Virus record (IMG/VR): IMGVR_UViG_3300031951_001377
Coordinates: 1 to 21,742 of that record
Origin: a virus
Reading direction: 5' to 3' (one strand)
Length of the DNA stretch: 21,742 bases
Shown: positions 6,618 through 13,698 of the stretch, in pieces
Numbering within the stretch: position 1 is the first letter of the stretch
Layout of the letters: the number at the start of each line of letters is the position of its first letter
Translations under genes and position numbers: made by a program
The notes under the pieces: generated by a model
Told to the model about the DNA's origin: nothing
The model's database searches: none
What the model saw: the letters and a program-made list of their open reading frames with translations, nothing else

Positions 6618-8621
6618 TTATGTTAACGATATACTTGTAATTGTACCAGTCCATCCGGCAGCTGCTGTAATGCGTATTAATACATATTGATTTGCAGCTG
6701 CATTTTGGTTTACAAAATTTACTGAACCGGCTAGGCTAGTAGCGAGTGGAGTAATACCTGATCCACATCCGTATGTGTTATCTGTATCTGTTGGTATTCC
6801 AACTGTCGAACCAGGTGCGCCGGTAAGTACGTCTCTCCAAGCTGTTGTACCAGGAATCTTTGCTGATACTTTTATACTTGACCCAATTGAAGCTCCTTCT
6901 GTTACAAATGTTAATCCACTGCCGGCAATTGCAATAGTAAATTGTGCCTTAACACTGTCACCATTTTGGAAGGCACGCAGATAATAACGTGTACCAGTTG
7001 CTCCACTATAATTTGGATGCGATGCAAATGCGTTATCAGGATATAATGCACCTATACCGCTTATATTTCCTCCTACACTACTGCCGAATGCTCTAGTCGG
7101 GTATGTTAAACGTCCAACCGGCGAACTACCAGGCGCAACCCAGACTGCTAACTCATCAGTATTACCACCTGCGACTAAACTAGATGCACTTGGATATTGA
7201 TTTAGGTACGTAGTAACATTAGCTTGGCTATCATATGTAATACCATATTCTAATCGATAATTTTCACCAGTAAATGTCTCACTGGTAGTACTATTGGAAT
7301 TACTATGTCTGTTAACAATTACTCTTGGCGTTGTTAATGCTGTTGAATTTGCTGTCTTTCCAAATGCATTTGTAACAGTAAATCTTGATGATAAAGTAGA
7401 ACCTGTTATAGCTTGGTTGGAGTTAACGCTATGAGTGCTAGCAACTTGTAAACTGCTAGACGGTGATGTCGGTGTAGCAATCGATACAGCCGCCGCTGTT
7501 AATATAGTAGTAGTTATGTTACCTAGTTGGAATGTATTAAACCCTTGTGCAGCATTACTTGCGCCAATTGCTGTAGTTGCAAATGTATTACGATAGTAAT
7601 TATCAATAGATGAACTAAACACATATTCAAATTTATTACAATATGGAATTCCAGATAACCATACAATACTACCCGTATCGATAGAAGCTGATACAGGTGT
7701 TGTTATGCTATACTGAAATAAAGTATCGGTTGATGATGCTAATGGATCATATACCCAATCTACATATGCGGATGATACACCTAATGATGATGATACAATT
7801 GCAAAATTAGAACCACTTCTCCACATTGATGTCGGTATTGATACCGAACCGGTTCTGTGCCACCATAAATTAAATGACTGACCGGAATTTATAAATGAAC
7901 CTGTTTTTGCTGCAGCAAGTGTTATAGTTGCAGGACCTGCTCCTAAATTTTGGCTAGATACTGCATTAGCATTAGCAGTAGTATAACTAAAATTATTACC
8001 ATTAACATTTAATGTATAAGACTCACCAAAACCGACATCATTAGTTACTCTAAATGCATTTGCTGGATAGTTAACAGCTGTTGCTGAATCGGCAGATACA
8101 TCATTATTTAATGTTAAAACGACTGGATTAGTACTTGATGCTATAACTCCTAATCGTATGTTATTGCCACCGTCACCGGCTGTTTGTGCATAATCCATAT
8201 TAAATGCAGTAATATTAGCAAATGCAGTAATACTACCGGACATAGGCGAATATGAAGCAGTTGTATTAGTAGCGTCAAATGATAGCCGCTGATTATTTGC
8301 CCTTGTACTAGTACTAGTAGCATCAATATAATCTAATAACGGTGCTTGTAATGGAGCTAGTCCACGTAATACCTCATTAAATCTATCAACAGCTGTACCA
8401 ATTGGAGTTGTTGTTATAAAGTCAGTAAATAAACCATCTGTATAAGTTCCATCTTCAGCAGGTCCTATACTAAAATTACCTGAGAATGATCCGGAAAATG
8501 ATCCAGATAAAAATGTATCCGCTGCAGAGCTAGATATTTGTTGGTTAGCACCGACGTTTAACTCACCTAACTCAGCTTGACTTCCTGATACTATAACTTT
8601 TTTCCAAGTCGGAGTTGACAT
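6618..8621 (-). CDS. Long fibre or virion surface protein
   Basis: A 667-residue Ser/Thr/Ala/Asn-rich protein. The N-terminus (MSTPTWKKVIVSGSQAELGE) resembles a head-proximal segment I know from fibre proteins of marine T4-like phages, and is followed by a short repeat (SGSFSGSFSGNFS, residues about 39-51). A YVDWVYDPLA segment near residue 290 echoes IDWVFDPFAG in the two paralogous fibres, hinting at a shared beta module. The rest is alternating beta-strand-like sequence without a known enzyme motif. It has a good AGGAT ribosome site and a promoter-like motif 31 nt upstream, and is probably transcribed with the fibre at 4861-6603. It could be the fibre shaft or a baseplate-proximal fibre; the exact T4 counterpart cannot be assigned. 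Confidence 0.75.
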   Translation of the reverse strand: MSTPTWKKVIVSGSQAELGELNVGANQQISSSAADTFLSGSFSGSFSGNFSIGPAEDGTYTDGLFTDFITTTPIGTAVDRFNEVLRGLAPLQAPLLDYIDATSTSTRANNQRLSFDATNTTASYSPMSGSITAFANITAFNMDYAQTAGDGGNNIRLGVIASSTNPVVLTLNNDVSADSATAVNYPANAFRVTNDVGFGESYTLNVNGNNFSYTTANANAVSSQNLGAGPATITLAAAKTGSFINSGQSFNLWWHRTGSVSIPTSMWRSGSNFAIVSSSLGVSSAYVDWVYDPLASSTDTLFQYSITTPVSASIDTGSIVWLSGIPYCNKFEYVFSSSIDNYYRNTFATTAIGASNAAQGFNTFQLGNITTTILTAAAVSIATPTSPSSSLQVASTHSVNSNQAITGSTLSSRFTVTNAFGKTANSTALTTPRVIVNRHSNSNSTTSETFTGENYRLEYGITYDSQANVTTYLNQYPSASSLVAGGNTDELAVWVAPGSSPVGRLTYPTRAFGSSVGGNISGIGALYPDNAFASHPNYSGATGTRYYLRAFQNGDSVKAQFTIAIAGSGLTFVTEGASIGSSIKVSAKIPGTTAWRDVLTGAPGSTVGIPTDTDNTYGCGSGITPLATSLAGSVNFVNQNAAANQYVLIRITAAAGWTGTITSISLT

Positions 8622-8652
8622 ATTATATCCTGTTATTCTTTTTAATTATATA

Positions 8653-8661
8653 TATAAATAT
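8653..8661 (-). promoter_or_regulatory. Promoter-like motif ATATTTATA
   Basis: Minus-strand ATATTTATA, 31 nt upstream of the ATG at 8621, in the 54-nt gap after the collagen-like gene. Confidence 0.5.
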
Positions 8662-8675
8662 TTCATTTTAACTAT

Positions 8676-9029
8676 TTATTCTAATCCTACAAAAAAACTA
8701 GACGATGTAAAATATATTCCGCCATATGGTGCAGGATTAGTTAATAACATACTCTGTGTAGCTATAACCACATAACCACTTTGCGTTACAGTAAAAATAG
8801 TACTGCCAGTACTGTTATTAACTGTTAATAAATTATCCTCATCACTTTGTATTTGCAATGAACTAGAAATTAAAATACTACTTGTAGTAAACCACGTATT
8901 ATATTGATCTGCTTTAATAAAAAATGGACCTGCCGCTGTTGAAGATCCTGCAGGACCTTGTGGGCCTTGTGGGCCTATTGGTCCAGGAATACCTTGCGGT
9001 CCTTGTGAAAATACCTGTATTACTCGCAT
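8676..9029 (-). CDS. Collagen-like short virion protein
   Basis: A 117-residue protein with six G-X-Y triplets at residues 10-28 (GPQGIPGPIGPQGPQGPAG), enough for a short collagen-like triple helix, then a Ser/Thr-rich region with beta-strand patterns (residues about 40-110) and the C-terminus FFVGLE. Collagen-like repeats are common in phage tail fibres, where they make a stiff trimeric stalk. AGAAGAG precedes the ATG at 9029, and a promoter-like motif lies 23 nt upstream. As first gene of the fibre module it is plausibly a short fibre or fibre connector. Fibre association is inferred. Confidence 0.7.
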   Translation of the reverse strand: MRVIQVFSQGPQGIPGPIGPQGPQGPAGSSTAAGPFFIKADQYNTWFTTSSILISSSLQIQSDEDNLLTVNNSTGSTIFTVTQSGYVVIATQSMLLTNPAPYGGIYFTSSSFFVGLE

Positions 9030-9052
9030 GTAGCTCTTCTATGCATTTTTTA

Positions 9053-9061
9053 TATAAATAT
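9053..9061 (-). promoter_or_regulatory. Promoter-like motif ATATTTATA
   Basis: Minus-strand ATATTTATA, 23 nt upstream of the ATG at 9029, in the 163-nt gap after phoH. Confidence 0.5.
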
Positions 9062-9084
9062 GTATTTCATGCAGTACATGTAGT

Positions 9085-9122
9085 ATGATAACTATGGTAT
9101 TTTTATTATACTATAGTATCAT
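9085..9122 (-). terminator. Long imperfect hairpin after phoH
   Basis: Inverted repeat with arms of about 15 bases (ATGATA-A-CTATGGTAT and ATACTATAGTATCAT) around a 7-base AT loop. It has one bulged base and one imperfect pair (G-U if read on the plus strand, A-C on the minus). It sits between the phoH stop and the next promoter-like motif, so it may end or stabilise the phoH message. No T-run follows on the minus strand, so it is not a classical intrinsic terminator. Confidence 0.4.
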
Positions 9123-9192
9123 TACCGAACAAGTATACTATTCTATAAGTCCTAGTTAATATCTAATTCATAGTAGATACACTTTGACTTTT

Positions 9193-9873
9193 TTAATCAC
9201 GGTATTCTGAGTAAATATTAAGGATTGGCTCAACAATTTCATGTCGGTGATTAGTCTTAAGAGTACAAACACGTACACCTTTAACATTTTCTTCAAGACG
9301 AGTAAAGAAACTAATACCAGAATCTTTTTTATTTTTTAAGTCTGTTTGACTAATATCACCACAGAATACCATCTTACCGCCCTTACCTAAACGACCTAAC
9401 ATCATTTCAGTCTGACTATGTGTTATGTTCTGGCATTCGTCTACAAGTACAAATGTATTTGGAAAAGTACGTCCACGCATAAATGCAAATGGCACAATTT
9501 CAATATTACCTTCAGCTGCCATTTTATCTACACCTTCTCTATTATATAACATGTATAGATTAGCATAGATAGGAGCTAACCATGGATCCATTTTTTCTTT
9601 TAAGTCGCCAGGTAGGAATCCGATATCTTCTTTTGCAACCGTCGGTCTTGTGATAACTATTTTTTCAATTTCACGTTTAAAAAACATATCTAATGCACAT
9701 TGGCATGCAAGTAGAGTTTTACCAGAACCTGCTTGTCCTTTGATCAATACTACTGGATTATCAAATATTAATGACTTAGCTACCTTTTGCTCTTCATTAA
9801 GTTCCAATTTAAACTTAATAGGATTCTTAGGCTTACGCTTTTCTAAATTTGATAACTTGGTTGGTTGGTCCAT
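9193..9873 (-). CDS. phoH: PhoH-like P-loop ATPase
   Basis: A 226-residue single-domain PhoH-family protein. The Walker A motif GQAGSGKT is at residues 46-53, the ITRPTVAKEDIGFLPGD block characteristic of PhoH follows at 73-89, and Walker B VLVDECQN is at 141-148, then FCGDISQTD and a C-terminal NHRHEIVEP. PhoH proteins are cytoplasmic ATPases related to superfamily 1 helicases; they are frequent in marine phages, where phosphate-stress, RNA-metabolism or helicase roles have been proposed but not settled. The gene is apparently its own transcription unit: a UUCG terminator lies upstream (9906-9934), a promoter-like motif at 9889-9897, and a hairpin downstream. AAAGGT before the ATG is a fair ribosome site. 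The family call is secure; the role in this phage is not. Confidence 0.93.
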   Translation of the reverse strand: MDQPTKLSNLEKRKPKNPIKFKLELNEEQKVAKSLIFDNPVVLIKGQAGSGKTLLACQCALDMFFKREIEKIVITRPTVAKEDIGFLPGDLKEKMDPWLAPIYANLYMLYNREGVDKMAAEGNIEIVPFAFMRGRTFPNTFVLVDECQNITHSQTEMMLGRLGKGGKMVFCGDISQTDLKNKKDSGISFFTRLEENVKGVRVCTLKTNHRHEIVEPILNIYSEYRD

Positions 9874-9888
9874 AACTTTTACCTTTTG

Positions 9889-9897
9889 TATAAATAT
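9889..9897 (-). promoter_or_regulatory. Promoter-like motif ATATTTATA before phoH
   Basis: Minus-strand ATATTTATA, 15 nt upstream of the phoH ATG and directly after the capsid-gene terminator. This is the arrangement expected if phoH has its own promoter. Confidence 0.55.
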
Positions 9898-9905
9898 AAA
9901 GACAT

Positions 9906-9934
9906 AAAAAAAGGGAAACCGAAGCTTCCCTTTT
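9906..9934 (-). terminator. Intrinsic terminator with UUCG tetraloop after capsid gene
   Basis: On the minus strand: AAAAGGGAAGC, loop TTCG, GTTTCCC, then seven T. The stem closes with C(UUCG)G, an unusually stable tetraloop, and one G-U pair. It starts 19 nt after the capsid stop codon. Confidence 0.9.
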
Positions 9935-9953
9935 AATATACAATCAGTTAAGA

Positions 9954-11657
9954 TTATACGCGGTCTAAACCATGTACAAATACTTTACCATAGAATTCTG
10001 GACGTACCATTTTCTTAGCGTAACGAGTCATCACACCTTTTCTTGGAGTGAAGTTAGTTGGATCGTACACTAATGGAGTCATGATCAATGGAATATATGG
10101 AGCATATACAGCACCTGTTTCCAAGAATTGACTTCCACGGTATCCCATTAAGATGGTATTTTCAGTCATGTATGGGTTCTTATAAACTTGGAATCTATTG
10201 TTAATAGCACCAACTTTCTGAACACCCATTGCAAACTGCATCTTATCACCGTCAGTATCAGCAGCATATCCTGGGATAGACTCTAGGATAGTTGCTACAG
10301 TTGGAGAACATACTAAGAAGTTAGCTCCACCACGTAAAGTTAAACGGTGAATTTGGTTTGATACCTTTTGAATCTTAGTTCCTAAAGTTTGGAACCAAGT
10401 TCCTTGGTTGTATGCTTGACCAGAGATTGCTCCATTCACGAATGAAGTAGTAGCTGCGTCATATACAAAACCAATTTGAGCTGACCAACGCTCAGTTGTT
10501 TGGGCATTTTGAATCAACATATCCAAGATCTCTAAATCAATTTCTTGAGAGATATACTCAGATAACATTGAAGTCAATTCTGCTTCAGCGTCAATTGAAT
10601 GATAAGCATTCAAGTCTTGAGCAAATTCTGGACTCCAGATTGCCTTTAACTTACGTGTCTTAGCAACAATAGCCTCAGAGCGCAATTCCAAGTTAATTTC
10701 TGGAATATCCAAAGTTGAACCTGGCGTTGCTCCGTTTACACCGATTGCATTTACATCTTCAAAATCACCACGAGTGCTTGAACCTGGTTGCTTATGGTAT
10801 ACTACGTTTGGTGTTACTGTAACACCGGCGGAAGCTAATTTAACAACGAAACGAACAGTATCATTAGTAGCTGCACGAGTTACCAATTTAGTGAATTGAG
10901 GATATACAGCTGTAATATCACCGTCAGCATCAACTAAGTTAAATGCACGTACACCGTTAGTATCAGCACCATCAAGGTCAGACAACTTAACATCTAAAGT
11001 TTGAATTAAAGCAGCAGTTGAACCAGTGCTATTCAAGAATTCAGTGTCAAAGTTAACATCAGCTGGGCTAACTGAGCCGGTTGCAAATCTAGTAGTTGCA
11101 ATAGCAGTAGTTGCAGTAGCAGGCGTTATATTAGTTAATTGAGATGAGCTATAATCGTTAATAGTATATCCAAAACGACCAGCGCCATAAAGACCTTCGG
11201 TTCCGGCAGTAGTACCTTTAGTAGCATCAGTTACACCGAATACAGAATCGTTTTGTGAAGTACGACCAACACCGGATAAGAAATCGTTACCACCAGCTGT
11301 ACCAGTAGTTCCTTGCTTGTTTCCATATTTGAAATCCAAGAAGAACACTAGACCAGATGGCAAGTTCATTGGCTGAACACTAACGAAATCTTTCGCAGCA
11401 ATTTCAGCAAAGATACGACGAACCAATGGAAGGGCAACACCGTTCCAATCTTCTGCATTTGCACCAGTACCAGTTTGGTTTGCTTCAGTTACAAGTTGCT
11501 TGGCTTGGTTCTCTAAAAGAACAGCCATACCACGTCTTTCAACCTCTCCGTTCAAACCTTCCAACAAACCGGTCTTCTGCCACTTCTTTTCCAAAGCGAT
11601 CGCAGCAGCATGTTGAGTTGCATTTGATTCATGAGGTAATAATGAGTTTAAATTCAT
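9954..11657 (-). CDS. gp23: Major capsid protein, T4 gp23 family
   Basis: A 567-residue protein; T4 gp23 has 521. Landmarks align with gp23: KTGLLEGLNG (29-38; T4 KPLLEGEG), LVRRIFAEIAAKDFVSVQPM (78-97; T4 MVRRAIPNLIAFDICGVQPM), KTRKLKAIWSPEFAQDLNAY with the DAEAEL segment, and the C-terminal YRGSQFLETGAVYAPY and RKGVMTRYAKK. It forms the hexamers of the shell. Residues 54-59 (QLVTEA) match the T4 maturation site LTE|A, so the prohead protease probably removes residues 1-58. The segment after about 105, rich in Gly/Thr/Ser, is longer than in T4 and may form a surface insertion. AAAGGA gives a good ribosome site. The gene follows the scaffold by 21 nt and ends at a strong terminator. Confidence 0.96.
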   Translation of the reverse strand: MNLNSLLPHESNATQHAAAIALEKKWQKTGLLEGLNGEVERRGMAVLLENQAKQLVTEANQTGTGANAEDWNGVALPLVRRIFAEIAAKDFVSVQPMNLPSGLVFFLDFKYGNKQGTTGTAGGNDFLSGVGRTSQNDSVFGVTDATKGTTAGTEGLYGAGRFGYTINDYSSSQLTNITPATATTAIATTRFATGSVSPADVNFDTEFLNSTGSTAALIQTLDVKLSDLDGADTNGVRAFNLVDADGDITAVYPQFTKLVTRAATNDTVRFVVKLASAGVTVTPNVVYHKQPGSSTRGDFEDVNAIGVNGATPGSTLDIPEINLELRSEAIVAKTRKLKAIWSPEFAQDLNAYHSIDAEAELTSMLSEYISQEIDLEILDMLIQNAQTTERWSAQIGFVYDAATTSFVNGAISGQAYNQGTWFQTLGTKIQKVSNQIHRLTLRGGANFLVCSPTVATILESIPGYAADTDGDKMQFAMGVQKVGAINNRFQVYKNPYMTENTILMGYRGSQFLETGAVYAPYIPLIMTPLVYDPTNFTPRKGVMTRYAKKMVRPEFYGKVFVHGLDRV

Positions 11658-11678
11658 TTTTTTCCTTTTGTTAATTTT

Positions 11679-12554
11679 TTACTTTAAGTTAGCTAATTTC
11701 TTCCAACGAGCAGCTAAAGCATTTCCTTCAGAAAGAATTTCTTTCTTTGGAGCAGTACTACGGGTTGGTTTAGAAGCATAGCTTTCTTTGATTTGTTTTT
11801 TTGCTTTTTTAGTTGTCAATGACTCACAGATAGTACTGTAAACTAATTTAACTTCACGCAAGCTATTTGCACGGTCAAAGTTTTCAATTACTTTCATCTT
11901 TTGAGATTCATTTAACTCATAATTTCTAAACAACTTGTTAGAAAATAATAATTTTGCATTAAGAAGATTTACTTCATTAAGTTTAGATTGCATGAATTTG
12001 ATAACACGATAAGCTTCTTCTAGATCCTTACTTGGCGTTTCTTCAGAATCTTCTTCTTCGTTAGTCATTTCTTCAGAATCTTCTTCTTCAGTTAAAGAAC
12101 GGATGATTTCATTGATATCAATTTCCTCGTCCATTTCTTTGTCCTCAGCCTCATTAGCCATTTCTTCTTCTTCACCTTCCATAGGCATTTCTTCTTCTTC
12201 ACCTTCGGTAGCCATTTCTTCTTCATCGCCTTCAAGTTCACGGATGATAGCTTCTAGATCTAATTCTTCATCTACACCGTCCATGTCATCTTCTTCTTCA
12301 ATAGCTGGTCCTGGATTAGGAGTACCATCTTCATCATTTTCATATCCTTCTTCAGCAGGAGCAGGAGCTGGCATTTCTTCATCGTCCATGTCATCCATGT
12401 CGTCGTCCATATCCTCTTCTTCAGCTAAACGGGCAGAAATCATGTTTTGAAGTCTTGGTCTGAATGTTTCTTCTAATGCAATTTTTGCGTTTGCTAATGC
12501 AGTCTCACGAACAGCTTTAGCATCTGCGATTGCCTCTTTTAAGAGTTTGTTCAT
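11679..12554 (-). CDS. Prohead core scaffold, T4 gp22-like
   Basis: A 291-residue highly charged protein immediately before the capsid gene, as gene 22 is in T4. Order: a basic/Ala-rich helix (1-45), a long acidic stretch of Asp/Glu/Met (46-172), then a helical C-terminal part (173-270) and a basic tail (KKAKKQIKESYAS ... ARWKKLANLK). The acidic part holds three tandem 9-residue units (MATEGEEEE, MPMEGEEEE, MANEAEDKE) and two copies of an amphipathic module (LDLEAIIREL at 98-107; IDINEIIRSL at 145-154). Scaffold cores fill the prohead and are cut to peptides by the prohead protease; several L/I-x-E sites are present. The ribosome site is strong (GAGGA). Identification rests on position, charge and layout, not on close similarity. 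Confidence 0.85.
   Translation of the reverse strand: MNKLLKEAIADAKAVRETALANAKIALEETFRPRLQNMISARLAEEEDMDDDMDDMDDEEMPAPAPAEEGYENDEDGTPNPGPAIEEEDDMDGVDEELDLEAIIRELEGDEEEMATEGEEEEMPMEGEEEEMANEAEDKEMDEEIDINEIIRSLTEEEDSEEMTNEEEDSEETPSKDLEEAYRVIKFMQSKLNEVNLLNAKLLFSNKLFRNYELNESQKMKVIENFDRANSLREVKLVYSTICESLTTKKAKKQIKESYASKPTRSTAPKKEILSEGNALAARWKKLANLK
12157..12233 (-). repeat. 27-nt tandem repeat within scaffold gene
   Basis: About 2.85 units of a 27-base repeat (12157-12183, 12184-12210, 12211-12233), encoding the 9-residue acidic units. Units 1 and 2 differ at only a few bases, so slippage could change copy number. Confidence 0.8.
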
Positions 12555-12681
12555 AATTTGTCCTCGTATTTAATTTGGAAATAAGACTATTCAGAGTCTT
12601 AATAATTTGTATAATATAATTTGAGTGACCGTATAATAGACTGTTACGGTATCATTAACAATTATATATATAACGAATAGT
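12555..12681 (-). other. Scaffold-gene leader with two hairpins
   Basis: No gene is seen in this region. Two short hairpins are present: 12582-12601 (stem TAAGACT/AGTCTTA, 6-base loop) and 12628-12650 (stem ACCGTA/TACGGT, 11-base loop). There is a degenerate promoter-like ATATTATAC around 12610-12620 but no exact ATATTTATW. The scaffold and capsid message probably begins here, because a terminator lies just upstream; the hairpins would then be in its 5' leader. It is not a tRNA. Confidence 0.5.
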
Positions 12682-12710
12682 AAAAAAGATGCCGTTACTG
12701 ACATCTTTTT
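12682..12710 (-). terminator. Intrinsic terminator after bS21 gene
   Basis: On the minus strand a 9-bp stem (AAAAAGATG with CATCTTTTT) encloses a 10-base loop and is followed by six T. It begins 16 nt after the bS21 stop and would end the portal-to-bS21 message. Confidence 0.8.
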
Positions 12711-12725
12711 ATAAACTTTGTTTTG

Positions 12726-12983
12726 TTAACCGTTTCGTTCTGATTCTCTTTGAGCTATAAACCTAGCCCTTTCTCTATTAATCCTTTTAGTAACTGAAGC
12801 AGGAATATATTCTTGCCGTTCCTTTAGGATTTCTAATTTACCAGAATCTTTAAGACCCTTTTTCCATTTACGTAAAGCAAATGAAATGTCTCCACGGTCT
12901 CCAATTTTTACTACTCGAGCTCCAATTTCTACTCCGGGTTGGATGCTTGCAAAATGTTTTTGTTTTTTACTTATGTAATTCAT
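12726..12983 (-). CDS. rpsU: Ribosomal protein bS21, phage-encoded
   Basis: An 85-residue, strongly basic protein. Residues 24-80 align with bS21: [20 protein letters not shown] matches E. coli [38 protein letters not shown] matches the CEKAGVLAEVRRREFYEK region, and the C-terminus is a basic helix ([15 protein letters not shown]). About 23 residues are added at the N-terminus compared with cellular bS21. bS21 sits on the small subunit near the 3' end of 16S rRNA and the anti-Shine-Dalgarno; the phage copy probably replaces or competes with the host protein. bS21 is among the ribosomal proteins repeatedly reported in phages. The gene follows the candidate spanins by 35 nt, has no Shine-Dalgarno of its own, and ends at an intrinsic terminator. 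The family call is strong; the effect on translation is inferred. Confidence 0.9.
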   Translation of the reverse strand: [85 protein letters not shown]

Positions 12984-13018
12984 ATAACTTATTTTTGATT
13001 ATTATAATAACTATTTCT

Positions 13019-13453
13019 TTATTTAACAAGAAAAATAGCAACTATTATTATGCCTTCGGCTATTGCTGCCATTCTCCAGTTACGCTTACGATTGGTTTCA
13101 GTATCTAATAATGCTTTAGTATTAGCATGTAATACAATTTCATTCTGATATTTAGTACGAAGACTATCTGCTTCCGTTTCTAGGTCTGTATATAACTTGT
13201 TTAAATCTTTGTAATATTTACGTTCTATGGTTAATTGCTTATTACAATCATTCCATAACGAGCGAGTCTCTGTTAATTCAATTTCAACGCCGTTACATAA
13301 TTTAATTTTACGTAATAGATCCAACTCTTGTTTATATGAAAAACAAACTAAGGAGTCGTTATTATATACTATACGTTTAGGACTAAAATGTTGTCCAGAC
13401 ACTATCGCGGCCAGCAGTAGACAACTTATCAAGAGCGTTAATTTCTTCAGCAT
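13019..13453 (-). CDS. Exported, C-terminally anchored protein; candidate spanin partner
   Basis: A 144-residue protein. Residues 1-20 (MLKKLTLLISCLLLAAIVSG) look like a signal peptide, with likely cleavage before Gln21; Gln at +1 is frequent in Bacteroidota. An alternative lipoprotein reading exists at LISC (8-11), but its hydrophobic core would be very short. Residues 40-120 are charged and coiled-coil-like, with Cys at 37, 53 and 70, and residues 128-143 (MAAIAEGIIIVAIFLV) form a membrane segment. The first 71 nt lie in a shifted frame within the end of 13383-13697, which starts with a membrane anchor and has a coiled coil. Nested or overlapping genes of this kind are typical of Rz/Rz1 spanins that fuse inner and outer membranes at lysis. 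Unlike Rz1 it is long and has a C-terminal anchor, so the spanin role is only likely. Confidence 0.7.
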   Translation of the reverse strand: MLKKLTLLISCLLLAAIVSGQHFSPKRIVYNNDSLVCFSYKQELDLLRKIKLCNGVEIELTETRSLWNDCNKQLTIERKYYKDLNKLYTDLETEADSLRTKYQNEIVLHANTKALLDTETNRKRNWRMAAIAEGIIIVAIFLVK

Positions 13454-13697
13454 TGCGTTCTTTTATTTTTTTTATTCGTGTAACTGTTTCACCTTGTTTA
13501 TTATCATAAGCCGTTTGTAGATTTGATAGATCTGAGTTTAACTTATTAACTTGTTCCCTAAGGCGTTCAATCTGTTTGGTATCTTCTATAGTTACCGTAA
13601 CAGTTGGTTTATTATATAACATAGAAAGAGTTATTAACAATGATACAAATAATACCAATATCAATAACTCTCTCCAGTAACTTGTTATGAAATTCAT
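13383..13697 (-). CDS. Rz-like inner-membrane spanin candidate
   Basis: A 104-residue protein with an N-terminal membrane segment (residues 10-28, ELLILVLFVSLLITLSMLY) and an external region with heptad-like coiled coil (residues 40-90: TKQIERLREQVNKLNSDLSN). This N-in, coiled-coil-out layout is that of Rz, the inner-membrane half of the spanin complex that disrupts the outer membrane during lysis of Gram-negative hosts. Its last 71 nt overlap the start of the next, exported protein in another frame, as in many Rz/Rz1 pairs. A strong AGAAGGAT site precedes the ATG. No endolysin or holin is seen in the window. The similarity is in architecture only; it might instead be another membrane-anchored structural helper. 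Confidence 0.65.
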   Translation of the reverse strand: MNFITSYWRELLILVLFVSLLITLSMLYNKPTVTVTIEDTKQIERLREQVNKLNSDLSNLQTAYDNKQGETVTRIKKIKERNAEEINALDKLSTAGRDSVWTTF

Positions 13698-13698
13698 T

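Noticed and set aside
12103-12450. Plus-strand frame encoding a Ser-rich protein
   Set aside because: It is the reverse complement of the scaffold's Glu/Asp/Met codons, which always gives Ser-rich shadow frames.
12555-12681. Possible tRNA or structured RNA gene
   Set aside because: The stems are short, the region is AT-rich and no cloverleaf or T-loop sequence can be found; leader hairpins explain it better.
13227-13520. Plus-strand frame over the spanin overlap
   Set aside because: It is antisense to two supported genes, has no ribosome site, and hydrophobic content is expected from the reverse of Lys/Glu-rich coiled coil.
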